Of a stretch of DNA of 64,000 nt, positions 45,161-54,913 are shown in pieces (position 1 is the stretch's first letter; every line of letters begins with the position of its first letter). A program made the translations under genes and the position numbers. The stretch is from Bradyrhizobium sp. ISRA464 (GTDB lineage: Bacteria; Pseudomonadota; Alphaproteobacteria; Rhizobiales; Xanthobacteraceae), in contig NZ_CP094526.1 of the NCBI RefSeq assembly GCF_029910095.1, forward strand, positions 7,068,001 to 7,132,000, read 5' to 3'. Below the pieces are notes generated by a model. The model did not search any database. It saw only the letters and a program-made list of their open reading frames with translations, and was not told the origin of the DNA.

Positions 45161-46687
45161 ATGAGCAGCAATCTGACCGAAGAAGAACTTGCCGCCTTGA
45201 TGCCCTCCGAGCTGTGTCAGTACCAGACGCCGATCCCGACGCAGATCGTCTCCAGCGACGAATTCTATCCCGATCCGCAGAATGAGCGGCAGCGCGAGGT
45301 CGAGGCCCGGCTGCTCGCGATGGCCGACGATCTCGGCGGCAAGCATGGCCTCGACCGCCGCAGGTTCTTCCAGACCGCGGCCGGCATGGCCGCCTCCTTC
45401 GTCGCAATGAACCAGGTCTACGGCCCGCTGTTCGACGTGACATCGGCGGAGGCCGCAACGCCCGCGATGGCGCAGGAACGCGCTAACGGGCTGAAAGACC
45501 AGTTCATCATGGACATGCACACGCATTTCCTGCGCGATGACACCCGCATCATGGGCTTCGTCGAAATGCGCAAGGCTGTCGGCAAGGCCGGCTGGAACAA
45601 GGAGCTCAGCGATCACGAGCAGACCATCGAGGATCTGAAGTTCAACAACTACAGGAAGGAGGTGTTTCTCGATTCCGACACCAAGATCGCGCTGATCTCA
45701 TCGGCGCCGTCGGATATCGAGCAGGACTGGTTCCTGACCAATGAGCAGATGGCCGACGCCCGCAAGAAGATCAACGACGAGGCCGGCACGCGGCGCGTGT
45801 TTTGTCACGCGATCTTCACGCCCGGCCAGCCCGGCTGGCTCGACAAGCTCGACGCTGCGCTGGCGCTCAAACCGGAGTCCTGCAAGGGCTACACGATCGG
45901 CGATAATACGCACAAGGACATCAGCCGCTATCCCTGGCGGATGGACGACGAGAAGGTCGCCTACAAGGGCTATGAGAAGATGGTGAAGGCGGGCATCAGG
46001 AATGTCTGCATCCACAAGGGCCTGTTTCCGCCCGGGATCGAGAAGCAGTATCCGAACCTGCGGGGCTTTGCCGACGTCGCCGATGTCGGCCAGGCGGCCA
46101 AGGACTGGCCGCAGCTCAACTTCGTGATCTATCACTCGGCCTATCGCCATGTCGGCGGCGATCCCAGGGTGGCGCTCGCCGAGTTCGAACGCACTGGCCG
46201 CATCGCCTGGACCAGCGACCTCGCCGACATCCCCGAGCAATACGGCGTCAGCAATGTCTACGGCGACGTCGGGCAATTGTTCGCGACCACGCTGGTCGCC
46301 GAGCCCAATGTCTGCGCCGCGCTGATGGGCACGCTGATCAAGGGGCTCGGCGTCGAGCACGTCTGCTGGGGCACCGATGCGCTGTGGACCGGCGCGCCGC
46401 AATGGCAGATCGAGGGGCTGCGGCGGCTGGAAATCCCCGAAATGATGCAGAAGAAGTTCGGTTATGCGCCGCTCGGCCCCGCCGACGGCCCGGTGAAATC
46501 AGCGATCTTCGGCGACAACAATGCGCGGCTCTACGGTATCCAGCCGAAACGCGCGATGCTGGATCTGAACGGCGATCGCTTCGCCATGATGAAGGCGAGG
46601 TACGAAAAGGCCGGACCCGAGCCGTCCAACAGGCGCTACGGCTATGTCGTGCCGAACGGCCCGATCGATCACACCGTGTTTGCGTAG
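45161..46687 (+). CDS. amidohydrolase-family protein with a delayed Tat-like motif
   Basis: A 508-residue metal-dependent hydrolase (amidohydrolase-2 type). The first metal motif is MDMHTHFL; further likely ligands are His in NFVIYHSAY and Asp in CWGTDALW. A twin-arginine-like segment (LDRRRFFQTAAGMAASF) lies at residues 64-80 after a hydrophilic N-terminal stretch, later than in ordinary Tat signals. The ATG at 45161 has GGGAG upstream. An internal ATG at 45320 would place the motif at normal distance but has a poor ribosome site. The substrate is unknown. Confidence 0.87.
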   Translation: MSSNLTEEELAALMPSELCQYQTPIPTQIVSSDEFYPDPQNERQREVEARLLAMADDLGGKHGLDRRRFFQTAAGMAASFVAMNQVYGPLFDVTSAEAATPAMAQERANGLKDQFIMDMHTHFLRDDTRIMGFVEMRKAVGKAGWNKELSDHEQTIEDLKFNNYRKEVFLDSDTKIALISSAPSDIEQDWFLTNEQMADARKKINDEAGTRRVFCHAIFTPGQPGWLDKLDAALALKPESCKGYTIGDNTHKDISRYPWRMDDEKVAYKGYEKMVKAGIRNVCIHKGLFPPGIEKQYPNLRGFADVADVGQAAKDWPQLNFVIYHSAYRHVGGDPRVALAEFERTGRIAWTSDLADIPEQYGVSNVYGDVGQLFATTLVAEPNVCAALMGTLIKGLGVEHVCWGTDALWTGAPQWQIEGLRRLEIPEMMQKKFGYAPLGPADGPVKSAIFGDNNARLYGIQPKRAMLDLNGDRFAMMKARYEKAGPEPSNRRYGYVVPNGPIDHTVFA

Positions 46688-46698
46688 GGGCTGGCTCC

Positions 46699-46784
46699 GT
46701 CATTGCGAGCGCAGCGAAGCAATCCACATCTCCGCGTGGAGAAGGATGGATTGCTTCGTCGCTGCCGCTCCTCGCAATGACGGA
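46699..46784. repeat. intergenic palindromic repeat, family C
   Basis: Starts CGTCATTGCGAGCGCAGCGAAG and ends CTCGCAATGACGG, with AAGCAATCC/GGATTGCTTC arms around CTCCGCGTGGAG. It lies between two convergent genes, a natural place for a bidirectional transcript end. Confidence 0.85.
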
Positions 46785-46793
46785 GGATCAACC

Positions 46794-47531
46794 CTATCTC
46801 CCCGTAAAATTCGGCTTGCGCTTCTCGCCGAACGCTTTCGCGCCTTCCTTCAGGTCTTCGCTGTCCTTGATGGCATCGAGCATCCGGCGCACCTCGGCGA
46901 CCGTCTCCAGCGGCCCCTTGGGCATCGCATCGCGGGCGAGCTTCTTCAGCGTCTGCACGACCAGCGGCGCGTTGCCGGCGATCTTGGCCGCCATCTCCTG
47001 CGCCATCGCGACGTGCTGCCCCTTCGGCGCGATCCGGTTGACGAAGCCGATCTGGTAGGCGCGCTCGACCGAGAGCTCCTCGCCGATCAGCAGGAACTCC
47101 ATCGCGATCTTGTGCGGCATACGCGCCAGCACCGAGGAGACGCCGCCGCCTGTCGTGCCGATCTTCGCCTCCGGATAGATGAATCGCGTAGTCTCCGAGG
47201 CGACGCAGATGTCGGCCATCTGGACCAGCACGAAGCCACCACCGACGACCCAGCCTGAGGTCGCCGCGATCACCGGCTTGTCGAGCTCGACGCCGAGGCC
47301 GGGCACCGCCTGCCACATATTGGCGGGAAAGTCCCTGACATCGGCGCCGACGCAGAAGTATTTCTCCTCGGCCGAGGCCAGCACTGCGACGCGATCATCG
47401 CTGTCGCGGAAGCGCCGCCATGTCTCGCGCAGTTCGTCGCACAGCGCGTTGTTGAGCGCGTTCTGCGACGAGAGGCGGTCCATCGTGATGGTCGCGACGT
47501 GGTCGGCGCTCTCGTAGCGGACGAGCGTCAT
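46794..47531 (-). CDS. enoyl-CoA hydratase/isomerase family protein
   Basis: A 245-residue crotonase-fold enzyme. The oxyanion-hole regions are CVGADVRDF and SGWVVGGGFVLVQMADI. The first catalytic-type Glu of classic hydratases (region GGGFVLVQMADI) is replaced, while IYPEAKIGTTGG retains an acidic residue, so it may be an isomerase or hydrolase rather than a true hydratase. The ATG has GGGAGG upstream. It is followed downstream by a family C repeat. Confidence 0.87.
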   Translation of the reverse strand: MTLVRYESADHVATITMDRLSSQNALNNALCDELRETWRRFRDSDDRVAVLASAEEKYFCVGADVRDFPANMWQAVPGLGVELDKPVIAATSGWVVGGGFVLVQMADICVASETTRFIYPEAKIGTTGGGVSSVLARMPHKIAMEFLLIGEELSVERAYQIGFVNRIAPKGQHVAMAQEMAAKIAGNAPLVVQTLKKLARDAMPKGPLETVAEVRRMLDAIKDSEDLKEGAKAFGEKRKPNFTGR

Positions 47532-47579
47532 GCTGGCCTCCCTAGCTGTTGTTATTCAGTCGCGGCCCAGGCCGCGCCG

Positions 47580-48098
47580 TTATTTCTTTTCGTCGGGATG
47601 CCGGTGCACGGGATCGACCCACAGCACCGTCTCCGGCTTTTCAACCGGCTCGATATCGAGATTGATCGCGACCGCCTCGCCGTCGGATCGCACCAGCACG
47701 CACTCCAGCACCTCGTCGCGGCTGGCGTTGATCTCCTGGTGCGGCACGTAGGGCGGAACGAAGATGAAATCGCCGGGACCGGCTTCCGCGGTGAACTGCA
47801 GCTTCTCGCCCCAGCGCATCCGCGCCTTGCCCTTCACGACATAGATGATGCTCTCGAGATGGCCGTGATGATGCGCGCCGGTCTTGGCGTCCGGCTTGAT
47901 GCTGACGGTGCCCGCCCACAGTTTTTGCGCGCCGACTCGAGCAAAATTGATCGCGGCCTTGCGGTCCATGCCCGCGGTCGACGGCACGTTCGGATCAAGC
48001 TGATTGCCGGGAATCACGCGCACGCCATCGTGCTTCCAGCGCTCGTCGTCGTGATGGTGATGGTCGTGGGAATGGGTGTGATCGTGGGAACCGCTCAT
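47580..48098 (-). CDS. cupin-domain protein with His-rich N-terminus
   Basis: A 172-residue protein. The first ~20 residues are mostly His and Asp (HDHTHSHDHHHHDDE), a likely metal-binding tail. The cupin motif 1 region has GAHHHGHLESIIYVVKGKARM and motif 2 has GDFIFVPPYVPHQEIN, together supplying the His/Glu metal ligands. It is probably a small metal-dependent dioxygenase, isomerase or storage protein. The ATG has no strong ribosome site; a 12-bp palindrome lies 8 nt upstream. The function is unknown. Confidence 0.88.
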   Translation of the reverse strand: MSGSHDHTHSHDHHHHDDERWKHDGVRVIPGNQLDPNVPSTAGMDRKAAINFARVGAQKLWAGTVSIKPDAKTGAHHHGHLESIIYVVKGKARMRWGEKLQFTAEAGPGDFIFVPPYVPHQEINASRDEVLECVLVRSDGEAVAINLDIEPVEKPETVLWVDPVHRHPDEKK

Positions 48099-48105
48099 CG
48101 TTCTT

Positions 48106-48117
48106 ACTTTCGAAAGT
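48106..48117. promoter_or_regulatory. 12-bp palindrome just upstream of the cupin gene
   Basis: ACTTTCGAAAGT is a perfect palindrome located 8-19 nt before the cupin ATG, overlapping where the ribosome site would be. It may be an operator or part of an mRNA structure. Confidence 0.45.
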
Positions 48118-48256
48118 TAGGTTTCGTGCGCGGAACGCTAGCGAAAAAGGGCGCGATCAACAAGGTCGCCGCCGCGAACAGGAAGCATTGATCGCCCGGT
48201 TGCGAGCCACGAAAGACCGGTCCGGCGGATCGGTCTCTTTCAGGCCGGCGCCGCGG

Positions 48257-49246
48257 TCAGGCTCGCGGGCGCGGCTTTACGAGCACATCCGGATTGACCA
48301 CGTTGGTCGGCGTGCCCGCGGCATAGGCCACGATCTGATCGAAGATATCGGTGAACTGGATCTCGTACTCGTCGCGCGAGACGTAGCCGAGATGCGGCGT
48401 GCAGACCACGTTGTCCATGTTCAACAGCGGATCGGAGGTGTCGCGCAGCGGCTCCTTCTCGTAGACATCGATCGCGGCCATGCCGGGCCGCCCCGCGCGC
48501 AGCGCATCGACCAGCGCCCCCGGCTCGATCAGCGGCGCGCGGCTGGTGTTGACGATCAGCGCCGTCGGCTTCATGCGCGCGAGATCCTCCGCCTTGACGA
48601 TGCCGCGGGTGGCGTCGACCAGGCGCATATGCAGCGACAGCACGTCGCAGCGCGCGAAGAAGTCGGCCTTGCTGGCTGATGTCTCGTGGCCGTCGGCGCG
48701 CGCCTTCGCCAGCGCCGCCTCGCGCGCCCGGACCAGCACGTTCATGCCGAAAGCCTTGCCATAGCCCGCCACCACGGCGCCGATGCGACCGTAGCCGTAG
48801 ATGCCGAGCGTCTTGCCGCGCAGGGTGTGGCCGACGCCGACCTGCCATTTGCCGGCTTTCAGCGCGGCCATCTGCTGCGGGATCGCGCGCATCGCCGCAA
48901 GGATCAGGCCCCAGGTGAACTCGGCGGTGGCGTAGGACGGCGTATCGGCGTGCTGGCTCGACGAGACGATGATGCCGAGCCGCGTGCAGGTCTCGATGTC
49001 GATATGCGGGTAGACGCTGCGCTGGCTGATCAGCTTCAGCTTCGGCAGGCGTTCGAGCAAGGGCGTGCGGATCTGCGTTCGCTCGCGGATCAACACCAGC
49101 ACGTCGGTGTCGCGCAGCCGCTCGACGAGCGCGTCGACGTCCTGGACGTGGTCGTTCCAGATCTTGACGTCGTAACCGTCGAGCTTGCGGAAGCAATCGA
49201 GGGTGCGCAGCGTGTCGAAATAATCATCGAGGATCGTGATCTTCAC
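48257..49246 (-). CDS. D-2-hydroxyacid dehydrogenase (SerA/PGDH-like)
   Basis: A 329-residue NAD-dependent dehydrogenase. The Rossmann motif is [18 protein letters not shown], the catalytic Arg is in [18 protein letters not shown], the Glu is in DVYEKEP and the His is in CTPHLGYVS. The start is GTG at 49246 with AGGAGG upstream. It lies downstream of the FKBP gene by 28 nt, perhaps co-transcribed. The substrate is not predictable. Confidence 0.92.
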   Translation of the reverse strand: MKITILDDYFDTLRTLDCFRKLDGYDVKIWNDHVQDVDALVERLRDTDVLVLIRERTQIRTPLLERLPKLKLISQRSVYPHIDIETCTRLGIIVSSSQHADTPSYATAEFTWGLILAAMRAIPQQMAALKAGKWQVGVGHTLRGKTLGIYGYGRIGAVVAGYGKAFGMNVLVRAREAALAKARADGHETSASKADFFARCDVLSLHMRLVDATRGIVKAEDLARMKPTALIVNTSRAPLIEPGALVDALRAGRPGMAAIDVYEKEPLRDTSDPLLNMDNVVCTPHLGYVSRDEYEIQFTDIFDQIVAYAAGTPTNVVNPDVLVKPRPRA

Positions 49247-49274
49247 GGCTGCGCCTCCTGTCGTTTTGTGCCGG

Positions 49275-49733
49275 CTATTTCACGCCCAGCAGTTCGACGT
49301 CGAACATCAGCGTCGCGTTCGGCGGGATCACGCCGCCGGCACCGCGCGCGCCGTAGCCGAGATTGGGCGGGATGATCAACGTGCGCTTGCCGCCCACCTT
49401 CATGGTGGCGACACCCTCGTCCCAGCCCTTGATCACACGACCCTGCCCGATCGGAAACTCGAACGGCTCGTTGCGGTCGACGGAGGAGTCGAATTTCTTC
49501 CCTTTCTGGCCGTTCTCATAAAGCCAGCCGGTGTAGTGCATGACGCAGATCTGGCCGGGCTTCGGCGAGGCGCCGGTGCCGACCTTGCTGTCGATGATCT
49601 GGAGGCCTGAGGGCGTGGTCATGGGCTTTCCTGCGGTTTGGGCCGTTGCCGTGCTGATGACAACGGGCGAGGAGATCGCCGCCGCCGCGGCAGCGAATGC
49701 GGTCCTGATGATGGTGCGTCGTGACGATCGCAT
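49275..49733 (-). CDS. exported FKBP-type peptidyl-prolyl isomerase
   Basis: A 152-residue protein with an exported N-terminus ([18 protein letters not shown]), Tat-like because of the twin Arg. The FKBP domain follows with [36 protein letters not shown], and [24 protein letters not shown]. It should speed proline isomerisation of periplasmic proteins. The next gene in the direction of transcription is the dehydrogenase. Length is typical of one-domain FKBPs. Confidence 0.92.
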   Translation of the reverse strand: MRSSRRTIIRTAFAAAAAAISSPVVISTATAQTAGKPMTTPSGLQIIDSKVGTGASPKPGQICVMHYTGWLYENGQKGKKFDSSVDRNEPFEFPIGQGRVIKGWDEGVATMKVGGKRTLIIPPNLGYGARGAGGVIPPNATLMFDVELLGVK

Positions 49734-49767
49734 CGAAAAAGTCCCTCTCTTGCTTGATGGTGGCCGG

Positions 49768-51354
49768 TCAGTAGCCGAGCGCGCAACCGTCCTTGCGCGG
49801 ATCGGAGCCGCCGGTCAGCGTGCCTTTGTCCCAATCGATCCAGATCGCCTGGCCGCCGCCAAGCGGCGGAACCACGCTGGTGGTCTTGTGGCCGATCTTC
49901 TTCAATCCTTCGACAATCTCCGCCGGCACGCTGTCCTCGAGTTGATAGACGCCCTCGTAGTGCAGGCCGCGCGGCATGTCGATCGCCTCCTGCACGTCGC
50001 AGCCATAGTCGAGGATGTTGGTCAAAACGTGGGTCTGGCCAACCGGCTGATACTGCCCGCCCATCACGCCGAACGGCATCACGGCCCGGCCGTTCTTCGT
50101 CGCAAGCGACGGGATGATGGTGTGTAGCGGACGCTTGCCCGGCGCGATGCAGTTCGGGTGGCCGGGCTGGATCCGGAAACCGCCGGCGCGGTTCTGCAAC
50201 AGGATGCCGGTCTTGTCGGAGACGATCGCCGAACCGAAGGAATGTGCGATCGAGTTGATGAACGAACACACGTTGCGGTCCTTGTCGACCACCGTGATGT
50301 AGACCGTCGACGGATTCATCGGCGGCGCGACGTTGGGCAGGTCGAGCAGCCGGTCCATCCGGATGTTCTTGATGTGCTCGTCGGCGAATTCCCTGGCCAG
50401 GATTCCGGCGACGTCGACATGCACATGCTGGGGATCGGCGATATGCTGCTCGCGCATCATGTAGGCGATGCGCGCGGCTTCCGCCTCGAGATGGAAGCGC
50501 TCGACGCTGAGCGGCTTGAACTTCGTCAGGTCGAAGCGCGAGAGAATGTTCAGCATCACCAGCATGGTGATGCCCGGACCGTTCGGCGGGCATTGCCAGA
50601 CGTCGTAGCCCTTGTACATCGTGCCGATCGGCGAGGTCGTCTCGGTCGCGTGCGCGGCGAAATCCTCCAGCGTATGCAGGCCGCCGATTCTGCGCAGCGT
50701 ATCGACCATGTCGGCGGCGATCTCGCCGCTATAGAAGGCGTCGCGACCCTTTTGCGCGATCGCGCGCAGCGTCTTGCCGAGCTCGGGCTGGCGGATCACG
50801 TCGCCGGCCACCGCGGGCTTGCCGTACGGCAACAGGTAGCGCTCGGTATTGATGCCGTTCTTCAGCTTCTCGAACCCGTTCTTCCAGTCGAAGGCGACGC
50901 GCGGCGCGACGACGTAGCCCTCTTCGGCGGCCTTGATGGCCGGCTGCAGCAGCCGGTCGAAGCCGAACTTGCCATGGTCCCTCAAGATTACGTCCCAGGC
51001 ATCGACCGCGCCGGGAATGCTGACGGCATGGGCCGAGGTCAACGGCACCGAGCGAATGTTGCGCTCGAGATACCAATCGACGGTCGCCGCCATCGGCGCG
51101 CGGCCGGAGCCGTTATAGGCAACGATCCTGCCCTCGCCCCTCGGTTGAAACAGCGCGAAGCAATCGCCGCCGATGCCGGTCGATTGCGGTTCGATGACGC
51201 CGAGTAGCGCACAGGCCGCAACCGCCGCGTCGGCAGCCGTGCCGCCCTCGCGCATGACCTCGATGGCCGCGATCGCCGCTTCCGGGTGCGACGTCGCCAC
51301 CATCGCGTTCTGGGCATGGACCGTGGAACGGCCGGCGAAATGGAAATTCCTCAT
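49768..51354 (-). CDS. gamma-glutamyltransferase family protein (Ntn hydrolase)
   Basis: A 528-residue Ntn-hydrolase proenzyme. It would cleave itself at the catalytic Thr in [16 protein letters not shown] to give large and small subunits. Other blocks are [28 protein letters not shown] at the N-terminus and [25 protein letters not shown] at the end. No signal peptide is visible from ATG 51354, so it may be cytoplasmic. A start at 51414 adds 20 residues and cannot be excluded. Substrates may be gamma-glutamyl compounds or amide-containing acyls. Confidence 0.9.
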   Translation of the reverse strand: MRNFHFAGRSTVHAQNAMVATSHPEAAIAAIEVMREGGTAADAAVAACALLGVIEPQSTGIGGDCFALFQPRGEGRIVAYNGSGRAPMAATVDWYLERNIRSVPLTSAHAVSIPGAVDAWDVILRDHGKFGFDRLLQPAIKAAEEGYVVAPRVAFDWKNGFEKLKNGINTERYLLPYGKPAVAGDVIRQPELGKTLRAIAQKGRDAFYSGEIAADMVDTLRRIGGLHTLEDFAAHATETTSPIGTMYKGYDVWQCPPNGPGITMLVMLNILSRFDLTKFKPLSVERFHLEAEAARIAYMMREQHIADPQHVHVDVAGILAREFADEHIKNIRMDRLLDLPNVAPPMNPSTVYITVVDKDRNVCSFINSIAHSFGSAIVSDKTGILLQNRAGGFRIQPGHPNCIAPGKRPLHTIIPSLATKNGRAVMPFGVMGGQYQPVGQTHVLTNILDYGCDVQEAIDMPRGLHYEGVYQLEDSVPAEIVEGLKKIGHKTTSVVPPLGGGQAIWIDWDKGTLTGGSDPRKDGCALGY

Positions 51355-51523
51355 AACGGGGGAGCTCGCTTGATCGTGATCTTCTGACGCCGCTGCGGCG
51401 GACGCGGAGTACATGACACATTCATCCCCGGCAGGGCAATGGCTGGTATGCCAGAGGAATTATCACGATAACGCATGGCTTTGCGGGGTTTCGCCGGCCT
51501 GGCCGGCCTGATAAACCCCCGCT

Positions 51524-52276
51524 ATGCCCCTCAAGGTCGCCGCCTTCTACCAGTTCGCTGCGCTGCCCGATTTCCGCGCGCTGCGCGAACCCCTGCGCGC
51601 ACTCTGCGCCGGCCTCGATCTCAAGGGCAGCGTGCTGCTGGCGCATGAGGGCATCAATGGCACCATCGCCGGCGCCGCCGACGGCATCGATGGCTTTGTC
51701 GCGGAGCTGCGGCATGGTCCGCTGTTCGGCGGCCTCCTCGACAATCTCGAACTGAAATTTTCGGACGCCGCACAGATGCCGTTCCAGCGGCTGAAGGTCC
51801 GGCTCAAGAAGGAGATCGTGACACTCGGCGACGCCACGGTCGACCCGACGCGGCAGGCCGGCACCTATGTCGACGCCGCCGACTGGAATGCACTGATCGC
51901 TTGTCCCGACATACTGCTGCTCGACACCCGCAACGCCTTCGAGGTCGCGATGGGCACCTTCGAGGGTGCGGTGGATCCCAAGATCGCAAGCTTCGGAGAG
52001 TTCAAGGACTTTGCGGCGTGCCAGCTCGATCCCGCGAAGCACCGCAAGATCGCGATGTTCTGCACCGGCGGCATCCGCTGCGAGAAGGCGAGCGCGTATC
52101 TGCTCGCGCAAGGCTTTGCCGAGGTCTATCACCTCAAGGGCGGAATTCTAAAATATCTCGAGGCAATGCCGGAGCAGCATAGCCGCTGGCGCGGCGAATG
52201 CTTCGTGTTCGACGAACGCGTCACGCTCGGCCACGGCTTGCGCGAGCGCAGATCCGAAGGCGCGCCCCATGAATGA
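51524..52276 (+). CDS. trhO: tRNA uridine(34) hydroxylase TrhO (rhodanese domain)
   Basis: A 250-residue protein of the YceA/TrhO family that hydroxylates U34 in tRNAs on the way to 5-methoxyuridine-type modifications. The N-terminal acylphosphatase-like part has [16 protein letters not shown]. The rhodanese domain has [22 protein letters not shown] and active-site loop [15 protein letters not shown] with the catalytic Cys. It overlaps slyX by eight bases. The ATG lacks a strong ribosome site, but it starts at the family N-terminus. Confidence 0.93.
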   Translation: MPLKVAAFYQFAALPDFRALREPLRALCAGLDLKGSVLLAHEGINGTIAGAADGIDGFVAELRHGPLFGGLLDNLELKFSDAAQMPFQRLKVRLKKEIVTLGDATVDPTRQAGTYVDAADWNALIACPDILLLDTRNAFEVAMGTFEGAVDPKIASFGEFKDFAACQLDPAKHRKIAMFCTGGIRCEKASAYLLAQGFAEVYHLKGGILKYLEAMPEQHSRWRGECFVFDERVTLGHGLRERRSEGAPHE

Positions 52277-52484
52277 TGCCACGAAGCTCGGCGACCGGAT
52301 CGATGCACTGGAGGTCCGGCTGACCTACCAGGACGAGACGATCGAGATACTAAATCAGACCATCACGGCACAGTGGAAGCAAATCGATGCGCTGACGCGC
52401 CAGATCGCCGAGCTGCGCGACCGGCTGCAGGAAGCCGAGCGTCACGCGCCGGGACCCGCCAACGAGCGGCCGCCGCACTATTGA
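52269..52484 (+). CDS. slyX: SlyX family protein
   Basis: A 71-residue coiled-coil protein matching SlyX ([20 protein letters not shown], followed by heptads and a Pro-rich end PPHY). Its function in the cell is unknown. It overlaps trhO by eight bases, so the pair is translated together. Confidence 0.9.
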   Translation: MNDATKLGDRIDALEVRLTYQDETIEILNQTITAQWKQIDALTRQIAELRDRLQEAERHAPGPANERPPHY

Positions 52485-52958
52485 CCAGCGTCGCTTCGAC
52501 ATGGCGACAGCGGCCGAGCTATATGTTGCTCACCTGGCGGGCTTCCTTCGAGGCCCGGCGCACACAGAGCAAGCGCTTGTGAACCGCCGTGCAACCGCGC
52601 TGGTGCAGCGGTTGTCCAGCCTGTTCTTCAGCGGCACGAAGTCGATACTAACAAGTGGTTGCACTCTTACATAACTCAATTTGTGGCAACATCCATTTAT
52701 ATGCATCATTGCGTGCATTTCTGTGCGTTGCCACCGGTATCAGACGACCAAAATTTCCCGACGTGTCCTCTATTCACCTGGATTTCTCCAAGCGGACCAT
52801 CAATTTTATTGATCTCCTCATAAAGCAGCGCGCATCCCATCAAGAGCAGCACGCCCATTTGCGCGGATCTCCGGCACTGCTTCGCGAAAGTGTTCTCATA
52901 GTTTTCCTTAATCAACGCCTCGCCACGATGCGGAAGAGTTCCCGTGTCGAGGTGAGCC
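52485..52958. other. gene-poor, lower-GC intergenic stretch before the TadE-like gene
   Basis: About 470 bp, clearly richer in A+T than its surroundings (for example the CAATTTTATTGATC region near 52800). No convincing gene, repeat or terminator was found. An 84-codon minus-strand frame (52706-52960) exists but has no ribosome site or recognisable family. It may hold the promoter of the TadE-like gene or be acquired DNA. Confidence 0.5.
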
Positions 52959-53435
52959 ATGATCAGATTTTTCCACTGTCGAAGCGGCGCATCAGCCGTC
53001 GAATTTGCACTGATATTGCCGCTGTTCCTCGCCTTCATATACGGCATCGTCGTGTTCGGTTCGTATCTCGCGATGGTGCATGGCGTTCAGCAGCTCGCCG
53101 CCGAAGCAGCACGCTCGTCGGTTGCCGGGATGACCAACAGCGAACGGAGCAGCCTGGCAGCCAGTTACGTCGCCGCCAATGCTTCGACATATCCGTTACT
53201 CGTTCCCGGCAATCTCACGGTCAGCGCCGCACCGTCGCCGTCGAACGCAAACGTCTACGTCGTGACCATCAACTACAACGCCTCCGGCAACTTCATCTAC
53301 AGCCTGCCGTTCGTCCCTGCTCCTCCGGCGAGGATCGTCCGCTCGGCCGCGATCCAGTACGGGCGCCTGGAGCGCCGGCTCGGCGTGACATTTGACTGCA
53401 ACCGGTTGCAGCGCCCTGAGGGAGGGCCGGCCTAG
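52959..53435 (+). CDS. TadE-like pilus assembly protein
   Basis: A 158-residue protein with the TadE signature at residues 7-40 (SGASAVEFALILPLFLAFIYGIVVFG), including the conserved Glu of the pseudopilin-type helix. The remainder is periplasmic beta-rich sequence. TadE/TadF are minor pseudopilins of the Flp/Tad pilus, yet no other tad gene is near. The stop codon TAG is part of the CTAG target duplicated by the adjacent IS701 element, so the protein end appears unaltered. Confidence 0.85.
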   Translation: MIRFFHCRSGASAVEFALILPLFLAFIYGIVVFGSYLAMVHGVQQLAAEAARSSVAGMTNSERSSLAASYVAANASTYPLLVPGNLTVSAAPSPSNANVYVVTINYNASGNFIYSLPFVPAPPARIVRSAAIQYGRLERRLGVTFDCNRLQRPEGGPA

Positions 53436-54858
53436 CATTACAGTTGTAATTTTTGCTTGAGATGCGCTTTGCGCGCGTTGGCTTGATGAGCCCTGCGCCA
53501 GGATGACCATGCGAGGATGTGGGCATGCGGGATGCGCCGCTGGGCGAGCTTCATGGCGATGCGGCGGATTTCCTGGATCGACCAGCGGATCAAGAACGAT
53601 GCTTCGGTCGGGGCCGCGGTCGCGTTTTTTTAAGCAATGCTCCGGTGTTGGCCCGATGACGGATGACGGCCATCGTGGCGAAGGCAAGCATGACCAGTGA
53701 GACATGGCGATGCCAGCCATGCCAGGAGCGGGTTTCGTTGTGATCAAGACCGAGCTCGTTCTTGGCGGTTTCGAAGCTGTCTTCGATGGCCCAGCGATGG
53801 CCTTCCACGGATACCAGCTTCTGCATGGACGTGCCCTTGGGGCACCATGTGGAGAAGAAGGCTAAGCTGTTGTCGGCAATATTGCGGCGGATCAGAAGAC
53901 CTCGGGTCCATTCCCCGGCAAGGTCGTCGTTGTATTCGCCGGCGTCGAGATCGGCCAGCTCAAGATAGGCCCAGTCGTGCCAGCGCGGACCTTTGGTTCC
54001 TTCGCCGGACGGCAGGCGGCGCCAGGCCTTCTTGGGAAGGCTCTGCGCGATCGTAGAGGCAGTGCCGGCGACAGGCTGCTGCTTGCCCCAGGAATAGAAC
54101 ACGTGATTGGAAGCAACCCCCAGAACATAGCCTTTGCCCGCCTTGCGCAGCAGGGTTTCGATCGCTCCCGTGCCATACACGCTGTCCGCTGCTATGAACG
54201 AGAACGGCACCTTTGCGGCGATCGCGCGAGCGATCATTTGATGCGCGATCCGGGGCTTCGTCGCAAAGCTCACATCGCTCGGGACATGTGCGGCCTTCAG
54301 GCGAGCGGGTTCGTCCGTCCATTCCTTTGGCAGGTAGAGCGCCCGATCGATGAAGGCATGGCCATGCCGCGACACATAGGAGGCAAACACTCCGATCTGG
54401 CAATTGGTGATCTTGCCCGCCGAGCCAGTGTACTGGCGCGCGACCCCACACGAGGCCTTGCCCTGTTTCAAAAAGCCGGTCTCATCGATGACCAGAACCG
54501 CGTCCTCGTCACCCAGCGTTTCCAGCGCGTACTCACGTACAATATCGCGCAGCGCGTCGGCATCCCACTGCCCCCGACCCAGAATCGCCTGCTGGCGCCA
54601 CGGGCCTGGATCGCCAGCCGCTTCCGCCCGCATCCAACCCGTCTTGCGCGGCTCGTTGCCCAACAGTCCGTCGAGAAATTGCCCCGCCGAGGCCGCGACC
54701 CGCTCTTGCGTAAACAGCGGACGGATGCGTTGCTTGGCATCTCGCAACGACGAAGCCCACAGCGTCAGCGTATCCTCAACCGACGCGCCACCAATCATCA
54801 GATCCCGAATCATGGTCGCCCATAGATTCAGAACCTTCAGGAAGATGCAACTGTAATG
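53436..54858. mobile_element. IS701-family insertion sequence (complete, 1423 bp)
   Basis: Terminal inverted repeats CATTACAGTTGTAA (left) and CATTACAGTTGCAT (right, reverse complement) are flanked by a 4-bp direct repeat CTAG at 53432-53435 and 54859-54862. IS701 elements characteristically target YTAG and make 4-bp duplications. One transposase gene on the minus strand fills it. The intact ends and duplication indicate a recent simple insertion. Confidence 0.92.
53438..54813 (-). CDS. IS701-family transposase, with a C-terminal part in the -1 frame
   Basis: A DDE transposase of the IS701 family. The first frame runs from ATG 54813 to a stop at 53590 (407 residues), with acidic catalytic blocks VLVIDETGF, IAADSVYGTG and WAIEDSFETAKNELGLD. 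At an A7 run (53625-53631 on the plus strand as T7) the -1 frame opens and continues for about 60 codons (RWSIQEIRRIAMK... ILAWSSWRRAHQ) to a TAA at 53438-53440, inside the left terminal repeat. The second part looks like the normal C-terminus of the family, so the enzyme is either made by slippage/frameshifting or is disabled by a one-base change. Confidence 0.88.
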
Positions 54859-54913
54859 CTAGGCCCGCGATAGGGCGCGAGCATCTTCCGGAAAGCCGCC
54901 CCGGAATTGGGCG

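Noticed and set aside
52706..52960. Possible 84-residue minus-strand gene divergent from the TadE-like gene
   Set aside because: It has no good ribosome site, no recognised family, and a composition explained by the AT-rich intergenic stretch. It is kept only as a note.
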